Of a DNA stretch of 64,000 nucleotides, positions 41,096-53,545 are shown one piece after another. The DNA comes from Rhodococcus pyridinivorans. Lineage in GTDB: Bacteria; Actinomycetota; Actinomycetes; Mycobacteriales; Mycobacteriaceae. The DNA lies in NCBI RefSeq assembly GCF_900105195.1, contig NZ_FNRX01000002.1, positions 3,100,001 to 3,164,000 of the forward strand, written 5' to 3'. Within the stretch, counting starts at the first letter, position 1; every line of letters begins with the position of its first letter. The notes below the pieces were generated by a model that had not been told where the DNA came from, did no database searches, and worked only from the letters and a program-made list of their open reading frames with translations. The position numbers and the translations under genes were made by a program.

Positions 41096-42865
41096 TCAGA
41101 TACCCCGTTCGATCACCGCGGCGGTGACGCGGTCGTCGATCGACGACACCGGGTTCTCCCGTGCCACCCAGGGGTCACCGTCGAAGTACTTCGCGAAGAT
41201 CTTCTCGGCCGTGCGGGTGGCGATCGCCTGCGTCGTCAACGTCGGGTTCGGACCTCCGAGACTGTTGGCGAGCGCCGAGTTGTCGGCGACGAACAGTCTC
41301 TTCACCCACCGGGCCTCCGCGTCGGCGTCGAGCACCGAATCCCGGTCGCTCGCTCCCATCCGCATGCTCGACTGCGAGTGCAGGATCAGCGGTGGCCAGT
41401 CGCAGCGATGCACCCTCTTCGCGCCCGCCGCTCTCATCAACTCGACGGCCTTGCGGGTCGCGTGGTCACGATTGCGGCGGGTACGCGCCGAGCGCCGACG
41501 ATGCTGCACGGTCACCCGCGGCGCCAGACCTGCTTCGTCCGGGTACAGGATCGGCGAAAGCGTCACGCGGTTGTCCGGTTCGACGTCGTCGTCCGAGATG
41601 ACGAGCGCCGCGAGGACCCGGTCGGCGTCGGCCATCGTATCGAGCAGGTCGCGTCCGACGAGCCTCCCCACGCTGTCGGCCCCCGCGGAATCGACGACGC
41701 CTCCGGCACGTCCGTACCCGTGGATGCCGGAGTCGCTGAAGTTCAGCGCGTACGCGATCAATGCCGGGGGCAGGCCGACCTGCTCGATCCCGCCGTAGCC
41801 GGGCAGATCGACGCGCGCGTTGGAACCCGGGCCGCGCGTCTGCCCGGTGTACTCGTCGAAGACGCCGAAGACCGCGTCCATGTGGTGGTCGGTGAGGCCG
41901 CGGCCGACCCAGCCGTTCGGATTCGGCAGCACCGAGTTCAGCCACAATCGTGGGCTCTCGATGCACCCGGCCGCCAGCACCACCACCGGGGCGGTCGCTT
42001 CGTGCTCGTCCTCTCCCGTCGTGAACCGCACTCCGCGCGCCACGGTCTCCCCGTTCACCTCCTCGACGAGGATCTCGAAGACCACTGCATCGGCGATCAG
42101 GGTGACGGCACGCCCCTGGGGTGACCACGCGTCCGCGGTGAGCATCATCGGCACGTACGAATTGTCGGTGGAGCGTCTGGCCTTGAGATTCCGCGGCGCC
42201 CCCAGCGGCAGATAACAGCCCTGATAGCAGTGCCCGCACATCGTGCAGCCCCGCGCTTCGGGATGGTGCAGACGCGCACGGTCGCGGGTGCGGCCGGCGG
42301 TACCACCGGGTTGGAGGATCGCGTTCTGCTGTGCGCGGTGGGCGGCCACGGTGGTATCGAGCGAGGTCTGGTGTGGCAGACCCATGGCCGCTGCTCCCCG
42401 CAGGAACAACTGCTCCTTGGCGCCCATCGGGGCAGTCTGCACCGGCAGCGTGGCCTCCACCCACTCGTAGTAGGGACGCAGTTCGTCGTATCCGAAGGGG
42501 AACAGGTGCGCCGTGTCGTACATGTCGCGGTCGGCGCCGTCGTATCCGGAGAATACGCCGGGTGCCGCCCGCGGCGAGTTGCCGAAGAAGTGGAGCGTGG
42601 TGCCACCGACGCCGGATACCTGCCACACGAACGAATTCTGAGGCAGATCTCGGAGCCACGGCGTGCCCGAGCGGTCTCCCGGTCCGTGGCGGAACAGCCC
42701 GGTGATCGGATTGTTGAGGTCGTCCTCGAAATGGGTCCACTCGTTCTCCGGGTCGGCGAAGCGGGGACCTGCTTCGAGAACGAGCACGTCGAGCCCGCGC
42801 GCCGCGAGTTCCTTGGCCACGACGGGTCCGCCACCCCCGGCGCCGATGACGATGACGTCGGTCAT
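41096..42865 (-). CDS. GMC-family FAD oxidoreductase
   Basis: A 589-residue flavoprotein. The FAD-binding motif VIVIGAGGGGPVVAKELAAR is at residues 4-23, with LVLEAGP at about 28-34. A cysteine motif CTMCGHCYQGC (about 207-217) is typical of membrane-associated GMC dehydrogenases such as gluconate dehydrogenase subunits. The C-terminal catalytic region shows LHSQSSMRMG and the closing motif RLFVADNSALANSLGGPNPT followed by LTTQAIATRTAEKI. It would oxidise an alcohol or sugar; the substrate is unknown. It carries no signal peptide of its own. Its ATG directly follows the stop of a Tat-signal partner gene, so the two probably form one complex exported together. Confidence 0.88.
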   Translation of the reverse strand: MTDVIVIGAGGGGPVVAKELAARGLDVLVLEAGPRFADPENEWTHFEDDLNNPITGLFRHGPGDRSGTPWLRDLPQNSFVWQVSGVGGTTLHFFGNSPRAAPGVFSGYDGADRDMYDTAHLFPFGYDELRPYYEWVEATLPVQTAPMGAKEQLFLRGAAAMGLPHQTSLDTTVAAHRAQQNAILQPGGTAGRTRDRARLHHPEARGCTMCGHCYQGCYLPLGAPRNLKARRSTDNSYVPMMLTADAWSPQGRAVTLIADAVVFEILVEEVNGETVARGVRFTTGEDEHEATAPVVVLAAGCIESPRLWLNSVLPNPNGWVGRGLTDHHMDAVFGVFDEYTGQTRGPGSNARVDLPGYGGIEQVGLPPALIAYALNFSDSGIHGYGRAGGVVDSAGADSVGRLVGRDLLDTMADADRVLAALVISDDDVEPDNRVTLSPILYPDEAGLAPRVTVQHRRRSARTRRNRDHATRKAVELMRAAGAKRVHRCDWPPLILHSQSSMRMGASDRDSVLDADAEARWVKRLFVADNSALANSLGGPNPTLTTQAIATRTAEKIFAKYFDGDPWVARENPVSSIDDRVTAAVIERGI

Positions 42866-43546
42866 CTATCCCTCCACCTCGTCGATTTCGCCGTAGTAGC
42901 CCAGGAACTCGTCCCACCCGTCACTCGGCCCTGTATAGCGGCTCAACTCCCAGCCGACCGGCCGCCCCGTGAGCTCGCGCCGAGTACGGTTGTACGCGGA
43001 GACCTCCGAGAACGCCGCGAAGGCCGCCAGCGTGGGAATCGCGTTGACCACGAATTTCAGCACCAGACCTTCGAAACGCGGGTCGGTGTCGAGCCATTCG
43101 AAGACCTGCGCCTTCGCGGCATGACTCAGGTTCGCGAACGGCGCTGCGAACGGACCACTCACCGAACGCGGGTCGGCGGTGACACCGAAAGTGTTGAGCA
43201 GCACCGCGATCGCCGCGGCGCCGGGCAGGTTGCCCGCCTCGGGTCCGAGCAGCGGCATCGGCGAGGCCTGGTCCAGGGTTCGCTCGAGGGATTCCGCGGT
43301 GCCGGCGGTGACGCCGCCGGGCCGGTCGGTCCACACGCCCTGTTGGTGCGAGTACGGGTCGTTGCCGGGTGCGACGAACGCGAGCACCCCGTTGATCGTG
43401 TCGCGTACGGGCGGCGTCTCGTTCAGCGGACTCGCGTCGGCTTCGCTCGCGAGCACCCCTGCGGTGCCGATCAACGCCGCCATCGTCGCGGCCGTCCCGG
43501 CGAGAAAACGCCGCCTGTTCCAGTACCCGTGCTGCGGGTCGTCCAC
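42866..43546 (-). CDS. Tat-signal small partner of the GMC oxidoreductase (DUF5987-like)
   Basis: A 226-residue protein beginning MDDPQHGYWNRRRFLAGTAA. RRRFLAG followed by a hydrophobic stretch (TMAALIGTAGVLA) and an ASEADA cleavage region near residue 35 make a twin-arginine signal. The mature part has PLLGPEAGNLPGAAAIAVLL and an aromatic C-terminus (SDGWDEFLGYYGEIDEVEG). It resembles small subunits found next to GMC dehydrogenases (gluconate dehydrogenase subunit 3 type; possibly DUF5987, from memory). It may carry the cofactor-loaded oxidoreductase through the Tat pore. The GTG at 43546 has GAGGGGG a few bases upstream. Family naming is uncertain. Confidence 0.75.
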   Translation of the reverse strand: MDDPQHGYWNRRRFLAGTAATMAALIGTAGVLASEADASPLNETPPVRDTINGVLAFVAPGNDPYSHQQGVWTDRPGGVTAGTAESLERTLDQASPMPLLGPEAGNLPGAAAIAVLLNTFGVTADPRSVSGPFAAPFANLSHAAKAQVFEWLDTDPRFEGLVLKFVVNAIPTLAAFAAFSEVSAYNRTRRELTGRPVGWELSRYTGPSDGWDEFLGYYGEIDEVEG

Positions 43547-43742
43547 GTCGCCCCCTCGTCGTTGCCGTGGTGCAGCGTACGAGATGTCGTGGAACGATTG
43601 CGGAATGTCGTCCGGATCGTCCGGCGGGTCGCACGGACCGGTGGAGCGATCCACGGAAATCGGGTAGCTCGCTACCCGTGCCGTCCGCGCACGGGGCGTG
43701 CAGGATTCGAACACGGCCGATCGGTGCGACGGGGTGGGAATC

Positions 43743-44024
43743 ATGTTGCAGAAGAAGAGGGAGAGCAACCGGTTCGCGTCCGTCCTGGAGACACTCCGAG
43801 GCCGGGACGATGCTCCTGCTGATCGTCCCGGCGACGAGCGTCGCGCCGACGTTCTTGCGCCGGCCTCGGACACGGCACCTGCCGGACTGCGCAATGCGAC
43901 GCCTTCGCGATTGCACATCACCGACGCGGACGGCCGGACGCTCGCGTGCGCACCGCTCGAACGTCGCGTACCGACCGACCCGCAGCGGCAGTGGCCCTGG
44001 GAGGCGCTGATCCGCCACGGATAG
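43743..44024 (+). CDS. Hypothetical small protein
   Basis: A 93-residue reading frame starting MLQKKRESNRFASVLETLRG, divergent from the Tat-signal gene. It is highly charged, contains PADRPGDERRADVLAPASDT, and ends PLERRVPTDPQRQWPWEALI RHG. Codon choice is close to the local average. The ribosome site is weak (GGGTGGG 4 nt upstream). No domain, membrane helix or signal is visible. It could be a genuine accessory gene or a chance frame. Confidence 0.4.
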   Translation: MLQKKRESNRFASVLETLRGRDDAPADRPGDERRADVLAPASDTAPAGLRNATPSRLHITDADGRTLACAPLERRVPTDPQRQWPWEALIRHG

Positions 44025-44435
44025 GTCGTCCCCTCCGCGCCACAGCGGAGACACATCTCGGCGGCACCGAGGCTCGTTCCCGCCGCCGTCTGCACACTGT
44101 CACGTTGTGGTGCATGCTCGTGACCAGCGTGGCGGTGCCGGTGGCGGCTTTCGCCACTGGCTGGTGAGGATCGCGGAGGCTCCCGTCGTCGGTGAACCGG
44201 TATCCGTGAGGACCGAAGTGCCGGACAACGACCTCCACGACTGCCGCCATCCGAGTTCGAGGATCTCGTCCCTGGACCGACGGTTCACCCCGCCGTGCCG
44301 GATCGGGACGATCCTGTGAACGGATTCGAGCAGCGCACTACACAGCGGGAGGACCCATCGCGGTGAAACGGACCGCACCGGCAGCCGGATGCAGGACAAT
44401 TTCGATAAGGCGAGCGCCCATCGAGAGGAGCCGTG
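44025..44435. other. 411-bp stretch without a convincing gene
   Basis: Several short open frames occur but none has a good start, ribosome site and coding character together. One ends with a hydrophobic TLWCMLVTSVAVPVAAFATGW (stop at 44165-44167), which could be the last part of a lost membrane protein. The AGGAG near 44430 serves the next gene. Confidence 0.4.
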
Positions 44436-44924
44436 ATGAGCACGCCGAGGACGATCACAGGCGAAGTGAGCCCGGAGCGCGATTGCCCGAGCGACTCGTC
44501 GCTGGTGCGGTTGATATACCACCGCAACTTCCTGCTCCCGATCGGTGAGGTCTGGGCGGCACTCACCGATTCGGAGAAGCTGGGCCGTTGGTACGGCACG
44601 TACATCGGCGACCCCGCTACGGGCCGTGTGCTCCTGACCATGACGGACGACCACGATTCGGCCACCACCTACGTCGACATCCTCCGGTGTTCTCCCCCCG
44701 AGGGATTCGCCGTCGACGTGGACGGGTGGCAGCTCGAGGTGGTGCTGCGTCAGGTCGGGAAGGTCACCACCCTCGAGTTCACACACCGGCACGTCCCGCG
44801 CTCGGAGGCCGGAGAGATCGGGCCGGGGTGGCAGTACTACCTCGACCGCCTCGACGCAGCACTGGCCGGCACCCGCCCGCCGTTGTGGGACGACTACCTC
44901 GACCTGGTCGACGAATACCGCTGA
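44436..44924 (+). CDS. SRPBCC (AHSA1/START-like) domain protein
   Basis: A 162-residue protein. After 25 variable residues it shows the AHSA1 pattern: YHRNFLLPIGEVWAALTDSE, then KLGRWYGTYIGDP, a central antiparallel sheet, and the closing helix region GPGWQYYLDRLDAALAGTRP. These domains bind hydrophobic ligands or act as co-chaperones; no target is evident. The ATG at 44436 has GAGGAG 5 nt upstream; a GTG one codon earlier is too close to that site. Such proteins in actinobacteria are often linked to ECF sigma factor or toxin-sensing loci, and an ECF42 locus lies downstream. Confidence 0.82.
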   Translation: MSTPRTITGEVSPERDCPSDSSLVRLIYHRNFLLPIGEVWAALTDSEKLGRWYGTYIGDPATGRVLLTMTDDHDSATTYVDILRCSPPEGFAVDVDGWQLEVVLRQVGKVTTLEFTHRHVPRSEAGEIGPGWQYYLDRLDAALAGTRPPLWDDYLDLVDEYR

Positions 44925-44946
44925 CCGGCGCCTTTCGCTGCAGTGA

Positions 44947-45440
44947 TCCGCCCGACGAGCACCACCGGAAATCTCCATCGACGAGTACCGCAGACCGTAC
45001 AAGGTGGACGAGGTCGCCAACGACCGGATCGAGGAGGTCTGGTTCACGGGCGTCCACTCCGACGTCGGCGGTGGATTCGAGGACTGCCGGCTCGCGGACA
45101 TCTCGCTCCGCCGGGTCCTCGAGGGCGCCCTCGACCACGGCGTGCTCCTGCGCCGGACGGTGAGCCTGCGGCAGCTTCCGAAACCGGAACAGACGAGCGC
45201 GACGGCGACGCCGACCCGGATGAGCCGCATCTGGTGGCTCCTCGGGCGAGGAACTCGTGAGATCCTCGGCGGGGCACGATCGCCCGAAGGACTGAAGATC
45301 CACGAGAGCGTCGAGCTCCGGGAGGACGGTCTGGCGACCCGGCTACGGAATCCGCACTGGGTCGATCCGGAGTGGTACACGCCGAAGCGCTACGACCTCG
45401 AGGTATCCGGCCATACGAACCGCCGGACCGCGCCGCTCCG
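44947..45440 (+). pseudogene. DUF2235 (T6SS Tle1-like alpha/beta hydrolase) fragment
   Basis: The plus strand from about 44947 reads PPEISIDEYRRPYKVDEVAN, DRIEEVWFTGVHSDVGGGFE and DCRLADISLRRVLEGALDHG. The EVWF.GVHSDVGGG motif with the catalytic Asp/His region is diagnostic of the C-terminal third of DUF2235 hydrolases. No start codon precedes the conserved part (an in-frame TGA lies at 44944-44946), and the nucleophile GXSXG half is absent. Similarity continues to about EWYTPKRYDLEV (45409), after which the frame drifts into the antisense of the sigma factor gene. It is therefore a 5'-truncated, decayed gene, probably left by an insertion or deletion event. Confidence 0.75.
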
Positions 45441-45473
45441 CCCCCATCGGAGGTCTCGGCGCACCGGGGTCGG

Positions 45474-46724
45474 TCACAACTCCCGTGAACGCGACAGCTC
45501 CGCCGACCTCGCCCTGAGGTGGCGCCGCTCGGGTTCGGTACCGGCGAGCTCGAGCGCCCGCCGATACGCTTCGGCCGCTTCACCTTTCCGGCCGACCCGA
45601 GCCAGCAACTCGGCTCGTGCCACCACGTACGGTCCGTAGTCGCGGATACTCGGCTCGTCGGCGAGTCCGTCGAGGAGTTCGAGTCCGGCCGCGGGCCCGT
45701 CGCGCATCGCGACCGCCACGGCGCGGTTCAGTGCGACGATCGGTGACGGGCTCAGGGCGGTCAGTACGTCGTAGAGGGCGACGATCTGCGGCCAGTCGGT
45801 GCTGTCGACGTCGCTCGCCTCGTCGTGCAACGCGGCTATCGCGGCCTGCACCCCGTACGGGCCGGGTGGTCGTCCGGTGAGTGCGGCGACCACCAATGCG
45901 CTGCCCTCCTCGATCATCGCGCGGTCCCATCGGGTGCGGTCCTGCACGTCGAGCAGCATGACGGCGCCGGTCGGGTCGGTGCGTGCGTCCCGGCGGGCAT
46001 GGACGAGCAGCATCAGCGCGAGCAACCCGCTCACCTCCCGTTCCGTCGGCATCAGACGGTGCAGGATGCGGGTGAGGCGGACCGCCTCCTCTGCGAGGGC
46101 GAGGCGTTGCAGATGTTCACCGCTGCTCGCGGCATAGCCCTCGGTGAAGATCGAGTACAGCGCCGCGAGCACCACCGGCAGGCGCTCCGGCAGCTCGTCC
46201 GGTCCGGGTACCCGGAACGGGATGCGGGCACCGCGGATCTTCTTCTTGGCCCGCACGATCCGCTGGGCCATCGTCGGCGACGGGACGAGGAAGGCCCGCG
46301 CGACCTCGTTCGTCGTGAGACCACCGAGGCAGCGCAGGATCAGCGCGACGCGGTCGTCCGCCGCGAGGGCGGGGTGGGCGCACGTGAAGAACAGTTCGAG
46401 GCGGTCGTCCGTCAGTTCTCCGGCATCGGGCGGTTCGTACGACGCGCGACGTTCGGTGTCGACGGCGAGTTCCGCCAGTCGCGTCGCATACACGCGGTCG
46501 CGGCGCACCCGATCCAGCGCTCGGCGCCTGGCCGTGGTGAGCAGCCAAGCGCCCGGACGCTCGGGCACACCGTCGACCGGCCAGTGCACGAGCGCCGCCT
46601 CGAGTGCCTCCGATGCGACCTCCTCGGCGAGGTCGAGGTCGCCGAAGCGATGGACGAGCGCGGCGAGGAGCCGGCCGTGTTCCTCGCGGAACACCGACTC
46701 GACGGCCGAGGCCGGCTCCCCCAT
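45474..46724 (-). CDS. ECF42-type RNA polymerase sigma factor
   Basis: A 416-residue sigma factor. Region 2 is near residues 8-75 (VFREEHGRLLAALVHRFGDL, LAEEVASEALEAALVHWPVD, PGAWLLTTARRRALDRVRRD). Region 4 is near 120-170 (LGGLTTNEVARAFLVPSPTM, AQRIVRAKKKIRGA). A long C-terminal extension (about 185-416) carries TPR-like helices, including YSIFTEGYAASSGEHLQRLA and the ALNRAVAVAMRDGPAAGLEL segment. This architecture defines group ECF42, which lacks an anti-sigma factor and is paired with DGPF/YCII proteins, as here. The C-terminal extension is thought to control activity. The gene starts 3 bp after the partner's stop. Confidence 0.92.
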   Translation of the reverse strand: MGEPASAVESVFREEHGRLLAALVHRFGDLDLAEEVASEALEAALVHWPVDGVPERPGAWLLTTARRRALDRVRRDRVYATRLAELAVDTERRASYEPPDAGELTDDRLELFFTCAHPALAADDRVALILRCLGGLTTNEVARAFLVPSPTMAQRIVRAKKKIRGARIPFRVPGPDELPERLPVVLAALYSIFTEGYAASSGEHLQRLALAEEAVRLTRILHRLMPTEREVSGLLALMLLVHARRDARTDPTGAVMLLDVQDRTRWDRAMIEEGSALVVAALTGRPPGPYGVQAAIAALHDEASDVDSTDWPQIVALYDVLTALSPSPIVALNRAVAVAMRDGPAAGLELLDGLADEPSIRDYGPYVVARAELLARVGRKGEAAEAYRRALELAGTEPERRHLRARSAELSRSREL

Positions 46725-46727
46725 CGC

Positions 46728-47066
46728 TCAGTCCCCGAAGTCGGCGATCGGCCGCACGACGACCGTGCCGCCGTCCCGCGATCCGGGACAGCGTGCCGCC
46801 CAGTCGAGTGCCTCGTCGAGGCTGCCGACGTCGATGACGTCGTATCCGCCGAGCACCTCGCGGCTCTCGCCGAACGGTCCGTCGGTCACCGTGCGTCGTC
46901 CGTCCGCGTCGACCTGCACGGTCGTCGCGGTGACGAGATCCTGCAGGGCGTGCCCGGACACGAGGACACCCGCGTCGCGCATCGCCTTCTCGTAGTCCTG
47001 CCAGTCCTCGACGGTGCAGGTGGCCTCGTCGGTCGTGGATGCGTAGATCAACAGCATGTACTTCAT
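46728..47066 (-). CDS. DGPF/YCII-domain partner of ECF42 sigma factor
   Basis: A 112-residue YCII-related protein. It begins MKYMLLIYASTTDEATCTVE and contains the name-giving motif in TVTDGPFGESREVLGGYDVI (about residues 62-81), and the EALDWAARCPGSRDGGTVVV block. DGPF proteins are the usual targets or accessories of ECF42 sigma factors. GGGAG lies 8 nt before the ATG. It forms an operon with the sigma factor gene directly downstream. Confidence 0.92.
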   Translation of the reverse strand: MKYMLLIYASTTDEATCTVEDWQDYEKAMRDAGVLVSGHALQDLVTATTVQVDADGRRTVTDGPFGESREVLGGYDVIDVGSLDEALDWAARCPGSRDGGTVVVRPIADFGD

Positions 47067-47154
47067 GGCGGTCGCTCCCGTCTGTGTGGTGTTCGTCCTA
47101 CACCATCACGACGAACGGACACCTGCCGGATCGACGCCCGACGAGAAATTTTTT

Positions 47155-49917
<2,763 letters not shown>

Positions 49918-49981
49918 ACGGCCAGTATCTGTGCCCGGCGGCCGGGGCGCGACCGCGGCAGCGTCCGTGCACGTGCGGGGA

Positions 49982-50215
49982 TCAGCTGAACTTGATCTGC
50001 AGTCCGATGCCGAGGATCGAGATCACCCAGATGATGCCGGTGAAGACGGTGAGACGGTCGAGGTTCTTCTCCGCCACCGTCGAGCCCGAGAGATTGGACT
50101 GGACTCCGCCACCGAACAGGCTGGACAGACCACCGCCCTTACCGCGGTGCAGCAGCACCAGCAGGATGAGCAACAGGCTCGTGACGATCAGGAGGATGTC
50201 CAGGAACAGTTCCAT
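49982..50215 (-). CDS. secG: Preprotein translocase subunit SecG
   Basis: A 77-residue membrane protein with two transmembrane helices (about 3-22, [20 protein letters not shown], and 54-74, [20 protein letters not shown]). Between them lies the conserved cytoplasmic loop [20 protein letters not shown]. It is the small subunit of the SecYEG channel. It lies between the tpiA terminator and ppc. Confidence 0.95.
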   Translation of the reverse strand: MELFLDILLIVTSLLLILLVLLHRGKGGGLSSLFGGGVQSNLSGSTVAEKNLDRLTVFTGIIWVISILGIGLQIKFS

Positions 50216-50321
50216 GTCGGTGTTCGATGTCCTTCGGATGGTGGGCGACGTCGGCGTCAGCTTACCCGCTCGTCCTGTGGGGACGCTGCGGGTGTGCCGG
50301 GGACGCCGGGTGGGCGAAATG

Positions 50322-50364
50322 CGGGCGGGGTGCAGCATCTCGTCGAGATCCTGCACCCCGCCCG
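50322..50364 (-). terminator. Terminator of the gap-pgk-tpiA operon
   Basis: A 14-bp perfect outer stem CGGGCGGGGTGCAG/CTGCACCCCGCCCG encloses a CATCTCG/CGAGATC-like inner stem. It lies 12 bp after the tpiA stop codon. Confidence 0.8.
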
Positions 50365-50376
50365 ATGCCGGTCGCT

Positions 50377-51162
50377 CTAGAGGAGCGGACCGCCTGCGGC
50401 GATCGCCGACAGCTGAGCGAATTCGTCGGCCTTGAGGGAGGCGCCTCCCACGAGGCCGCCGTCGACGTCGGTCTGAGCGATGAGCTCACCGACGTTCTTG
50501 GCGTTGACCGACCCGCCGTACAGGACTCGGACCGATGCCGCGACCTCGGGCGAGGCCAGTTCGGCGAGGGTACTGCGCACCGCGGCGCACACCTCCTGCG
50601 CGTCGGCCGCCGAAGCAACCTTGCCCGTGCCGATGGCCCAGACCGGCTCGTACGCGACGACGATCTTTGCGATCTCGTCGGCGGACAGGCCGGCGAGCGA
50701 GTTCTTCAACTGCTCGACGTTGTACTCGACGTGGTTGCCGGCTTCGCGGACGTCGAGTCCTTCACCGATGCACACGATCGGAGTGAGACCGTGCCGCAGC
50801 GCGGCCTTGGTCTTGTCGCGGACGATCTCGTCGGTCTCACCGTGCAGGGTGCGACGCTCGGAGTGCCCGACGATCACGTAGGTGCAGCCGAGCTTCGCGA
50901 GCATCGCGCCGGAGATCTCGCCGGTGTAGGCGCCGGAGTCGTGGACCGAGATGTCCTGGGCTCCGTAGGTGATGCCGAGCTTGTCGCCCTCGACGAGGGT
51001 CTGCACCGAGCGGATGCCGGTGAACGGCGGGATGACCGTCACGTCGACCTTCTCGAGGTACTTCTCGGGAAGGGTGAACGCGATCTTCTGCACCAGGGCG
51101 ATGGCCTCGAGGTGGTTGAGGTTCATCTTCCAGTTGCCCGCGATGAGCGGTGTCCGTGCCAT
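50377..51162 (-). CDS. tpiA: Triosephosphate isomerase
   Basis: A 261-residue TIM-barrel enzyme interconverting dihydroxyacetone phosphate and glyceraldehyde-3-phosphate. It has the N-terminal GNWKMNLNH motif with catalytic Lys, the catalytic His in IVGHSERR, and the catalytic Glu in [29 protein letters not shown] forms the phosphate-binding loop. It starts 5 bp after the pgk stop. Confidence 0.96.
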   Translation of the reverse strand: MARTPLIAGNWKMNLNHLEAIALVQKIAFTLPEKYLEKVDVTVIPPFTGIRSVQTLVEGDKLGITYGAQDISVHDSGAYTGEISGAMLAKLGCTYVIVGHSERRTLHGETDEIVRDKTKAALRHGLTPIVCIGEGLDVREAGNHVEYNVEQLKNSLAGLSADEIAKIVVAYEPVWAIGTGKVASAADAQEVCAAVRSTLAELASPEVAASVRVLYGGSVNAKNVGELIAQTDVDGGLVGGASLKADEFAQLSAIAAGGPLL

Positions 51163-51167
51163 GACCG

Positions 51168-52379
51168 TCAGCCCTCCAGAACTGCGATGCCGGGCAGTTC
51201 CTTGCCCTCGAGGTACTCGAGGGAGGCGCCACCACCGGTGGAGATGTGGGAGAAGCGGTCCTCACCGAGTCCGAGCGACCGCACGGCCGCAGCGGAGTCG
51301 CCGCCACCGACGACGCTGAACGCGCCCTTGCCGGTTGCCTCGATGATCGCTTCCGCTACACCCTTCGTGCCCGCCGCGAAGTTCTCGAACTCGAACACGC
51401 CCATCGGGCCGTTCCAGAACACCGTCTTCGCCGAGCCGAGGAGCGAGGCGAAACGCCGCACGGACTCCGGTCCGATGTCGAGGCCCATCCATCCGTCGGG
51501 GATGGAGTCGGCCGCGACGGTCTGCGACTGTGCGTCGGCCGCGAACTTGTCGGCCACCACCACGTCCTGAGGGATGTGGATGACGTCGCCGAAGCGTTCG
51601 AGCAGTTGCTTGCAGGTGTCGATCATCGACTCCTCGAGCAGCGACGTGCCGACCGAGTAGCCCTGTGCCGCAAGGAAGGTGAAGCACATGCCGCCACCGA
51701 TTACGAGCGTGTCGACCTTGGGTGCGAGCGCCTCGATGACCCCGAGCTTGTCGGAGACCTTCGAGCCGCCGAGCACCACGGCGTACGGACGCTCGGTGTC
51801 GGTGGTGAGCTTGGCGAGCACGTCGACCTCGGCCGCGACGAGACCACCCGCGTAGTGCGGGAGCAGCGTCGCGACGTCGTAGACCGACGCCTGCTTGCGG
51901 TGCACGACACCGAAGCCGTCGGAGACGAATGCGCCGTCGTCGCCGACGAGCTCGACGAGCTCACGGGCGAAGGCGAGCCGCTCGGCATCGTCCTTGCTGG
52001 TCTCGCGAGCGTCGAAGCGGACATTCTCGAGCAGGAGGATGTCGCCGTCGGTCAGCCCTTCGGAACGCGCCAGCGCATCCTGGCCGACGACATCGGAGGC
52101 GAGCTGGACGTTGCGGTCGAGCACCTCACCGAGTTTCGCTGCGACGGGCGCGAGCGAGTACTTCGGATCCGGCTCGCCCTTGGGGCGGCCGAGGTGCGCG
52201 GTCACGACGACCTTGGCCCCGGCCTCCGCGAGCGTGCGGATGGTGGGCGCGGACGCGAGGATGCGGCCGGCGTCGGTGATCGTGTCGCCGTCGAGCGGGA
52301 CGTTGAGGTCGGAGCGCACGAGTACGCCCCGACCCTCCACACCTGCGTCGAGCAGATCCTCGAGGGTCTGAACTGCCAC
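51168..52379 (-). CDS. pgk: Phosphoglycerate kinase
   Basis: A 403-residue glycolytic kinase. It begins [20 protein letters not shown] and contains [22 protein letters not shown], the [12 protein letters not shown] block and the nucleotide-binding [14 protein letters not shown] with [19 protein letters not shown]. It transfers phosphate from 1,3-bisphosphoglycerate to ADP. It is 26 bp downstream of gap. Confidence 0.96.
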   Translation of the reverse strand: MAVQTLEDLLDAGVEGRGVLVRSDLNVPLDGDTITDAGRILASAPTIRTLAEAGAKVVVTAHLGRPKGEPDPKYSLAPVAAKLGEVLDRNVQLASDVVGQDALARSEGLTDGDILLLENVRFDARETSKDDAERLAFARELVELVGDDGAFVSDGFGVVHRKQASVYDVATLLPHYAGGLVAAEVDVLAKLTTDTERPYAVVLGGSKVSDKLGVIEALAPKVDTLVIGGGMCFTFLAAQGYSVGTSLLEESMIDTCKQLLERFGDVIHIPQDVVVADKFAADAQSQTVAADSIPDGWMGLDIGPESVRRFASLLGSAKTVFWNGPMGVFEFENFAAGTKGVAEAIIEATGKGAFSVVGGGDSAAAVRSLGLGEDRFSHISTGGGASLEYLEGKELPGIAVLEG

Positions 52380-52405
52380 TGTTCAAATGTCCTGTTCTAC
52401 GAGTT

Positions 52406-53470
<1,065 letters not shown>

Positions 53471-53545
53471 TCACCCTAGTGGGGTTCGGTCGTACTGTGG
53501 GGAGCCGCCCGGCCGTGGCGCGAACTCCCTTGCAAGCCTGCCCCG

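Noticed and set aside
44036..44167. Short frame ending in a hydrophobic helix (VTLWCMLVTSVAVPVAAF)
   Set aside because: No ATG, GTG or TTG with a ribosome site gives a sensible membrane protein; kept only as a note under the intergenic stretch.
44107..44319. Possible 70-residue gene in the gap before the SRPBCC gene
   Set aside because: No ribosome site, and codon use unlike neighbouring genes.
45004..45639. Reading the DUF2235-like stretch as an intact 211-residue gene from the GTG at 45004
   Set aside because: That start lies inside the conserved domain and its end runs 166 bp antisense into the sigma factor gene; homology stops near 45410, so a decayed fragment is the better reading.
40726..47150. 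A prophage or insertion sequence within the accessory block
   Set aside because: No transposase, integrase, terminal inverted repeats or tRNA attachment site could be found.
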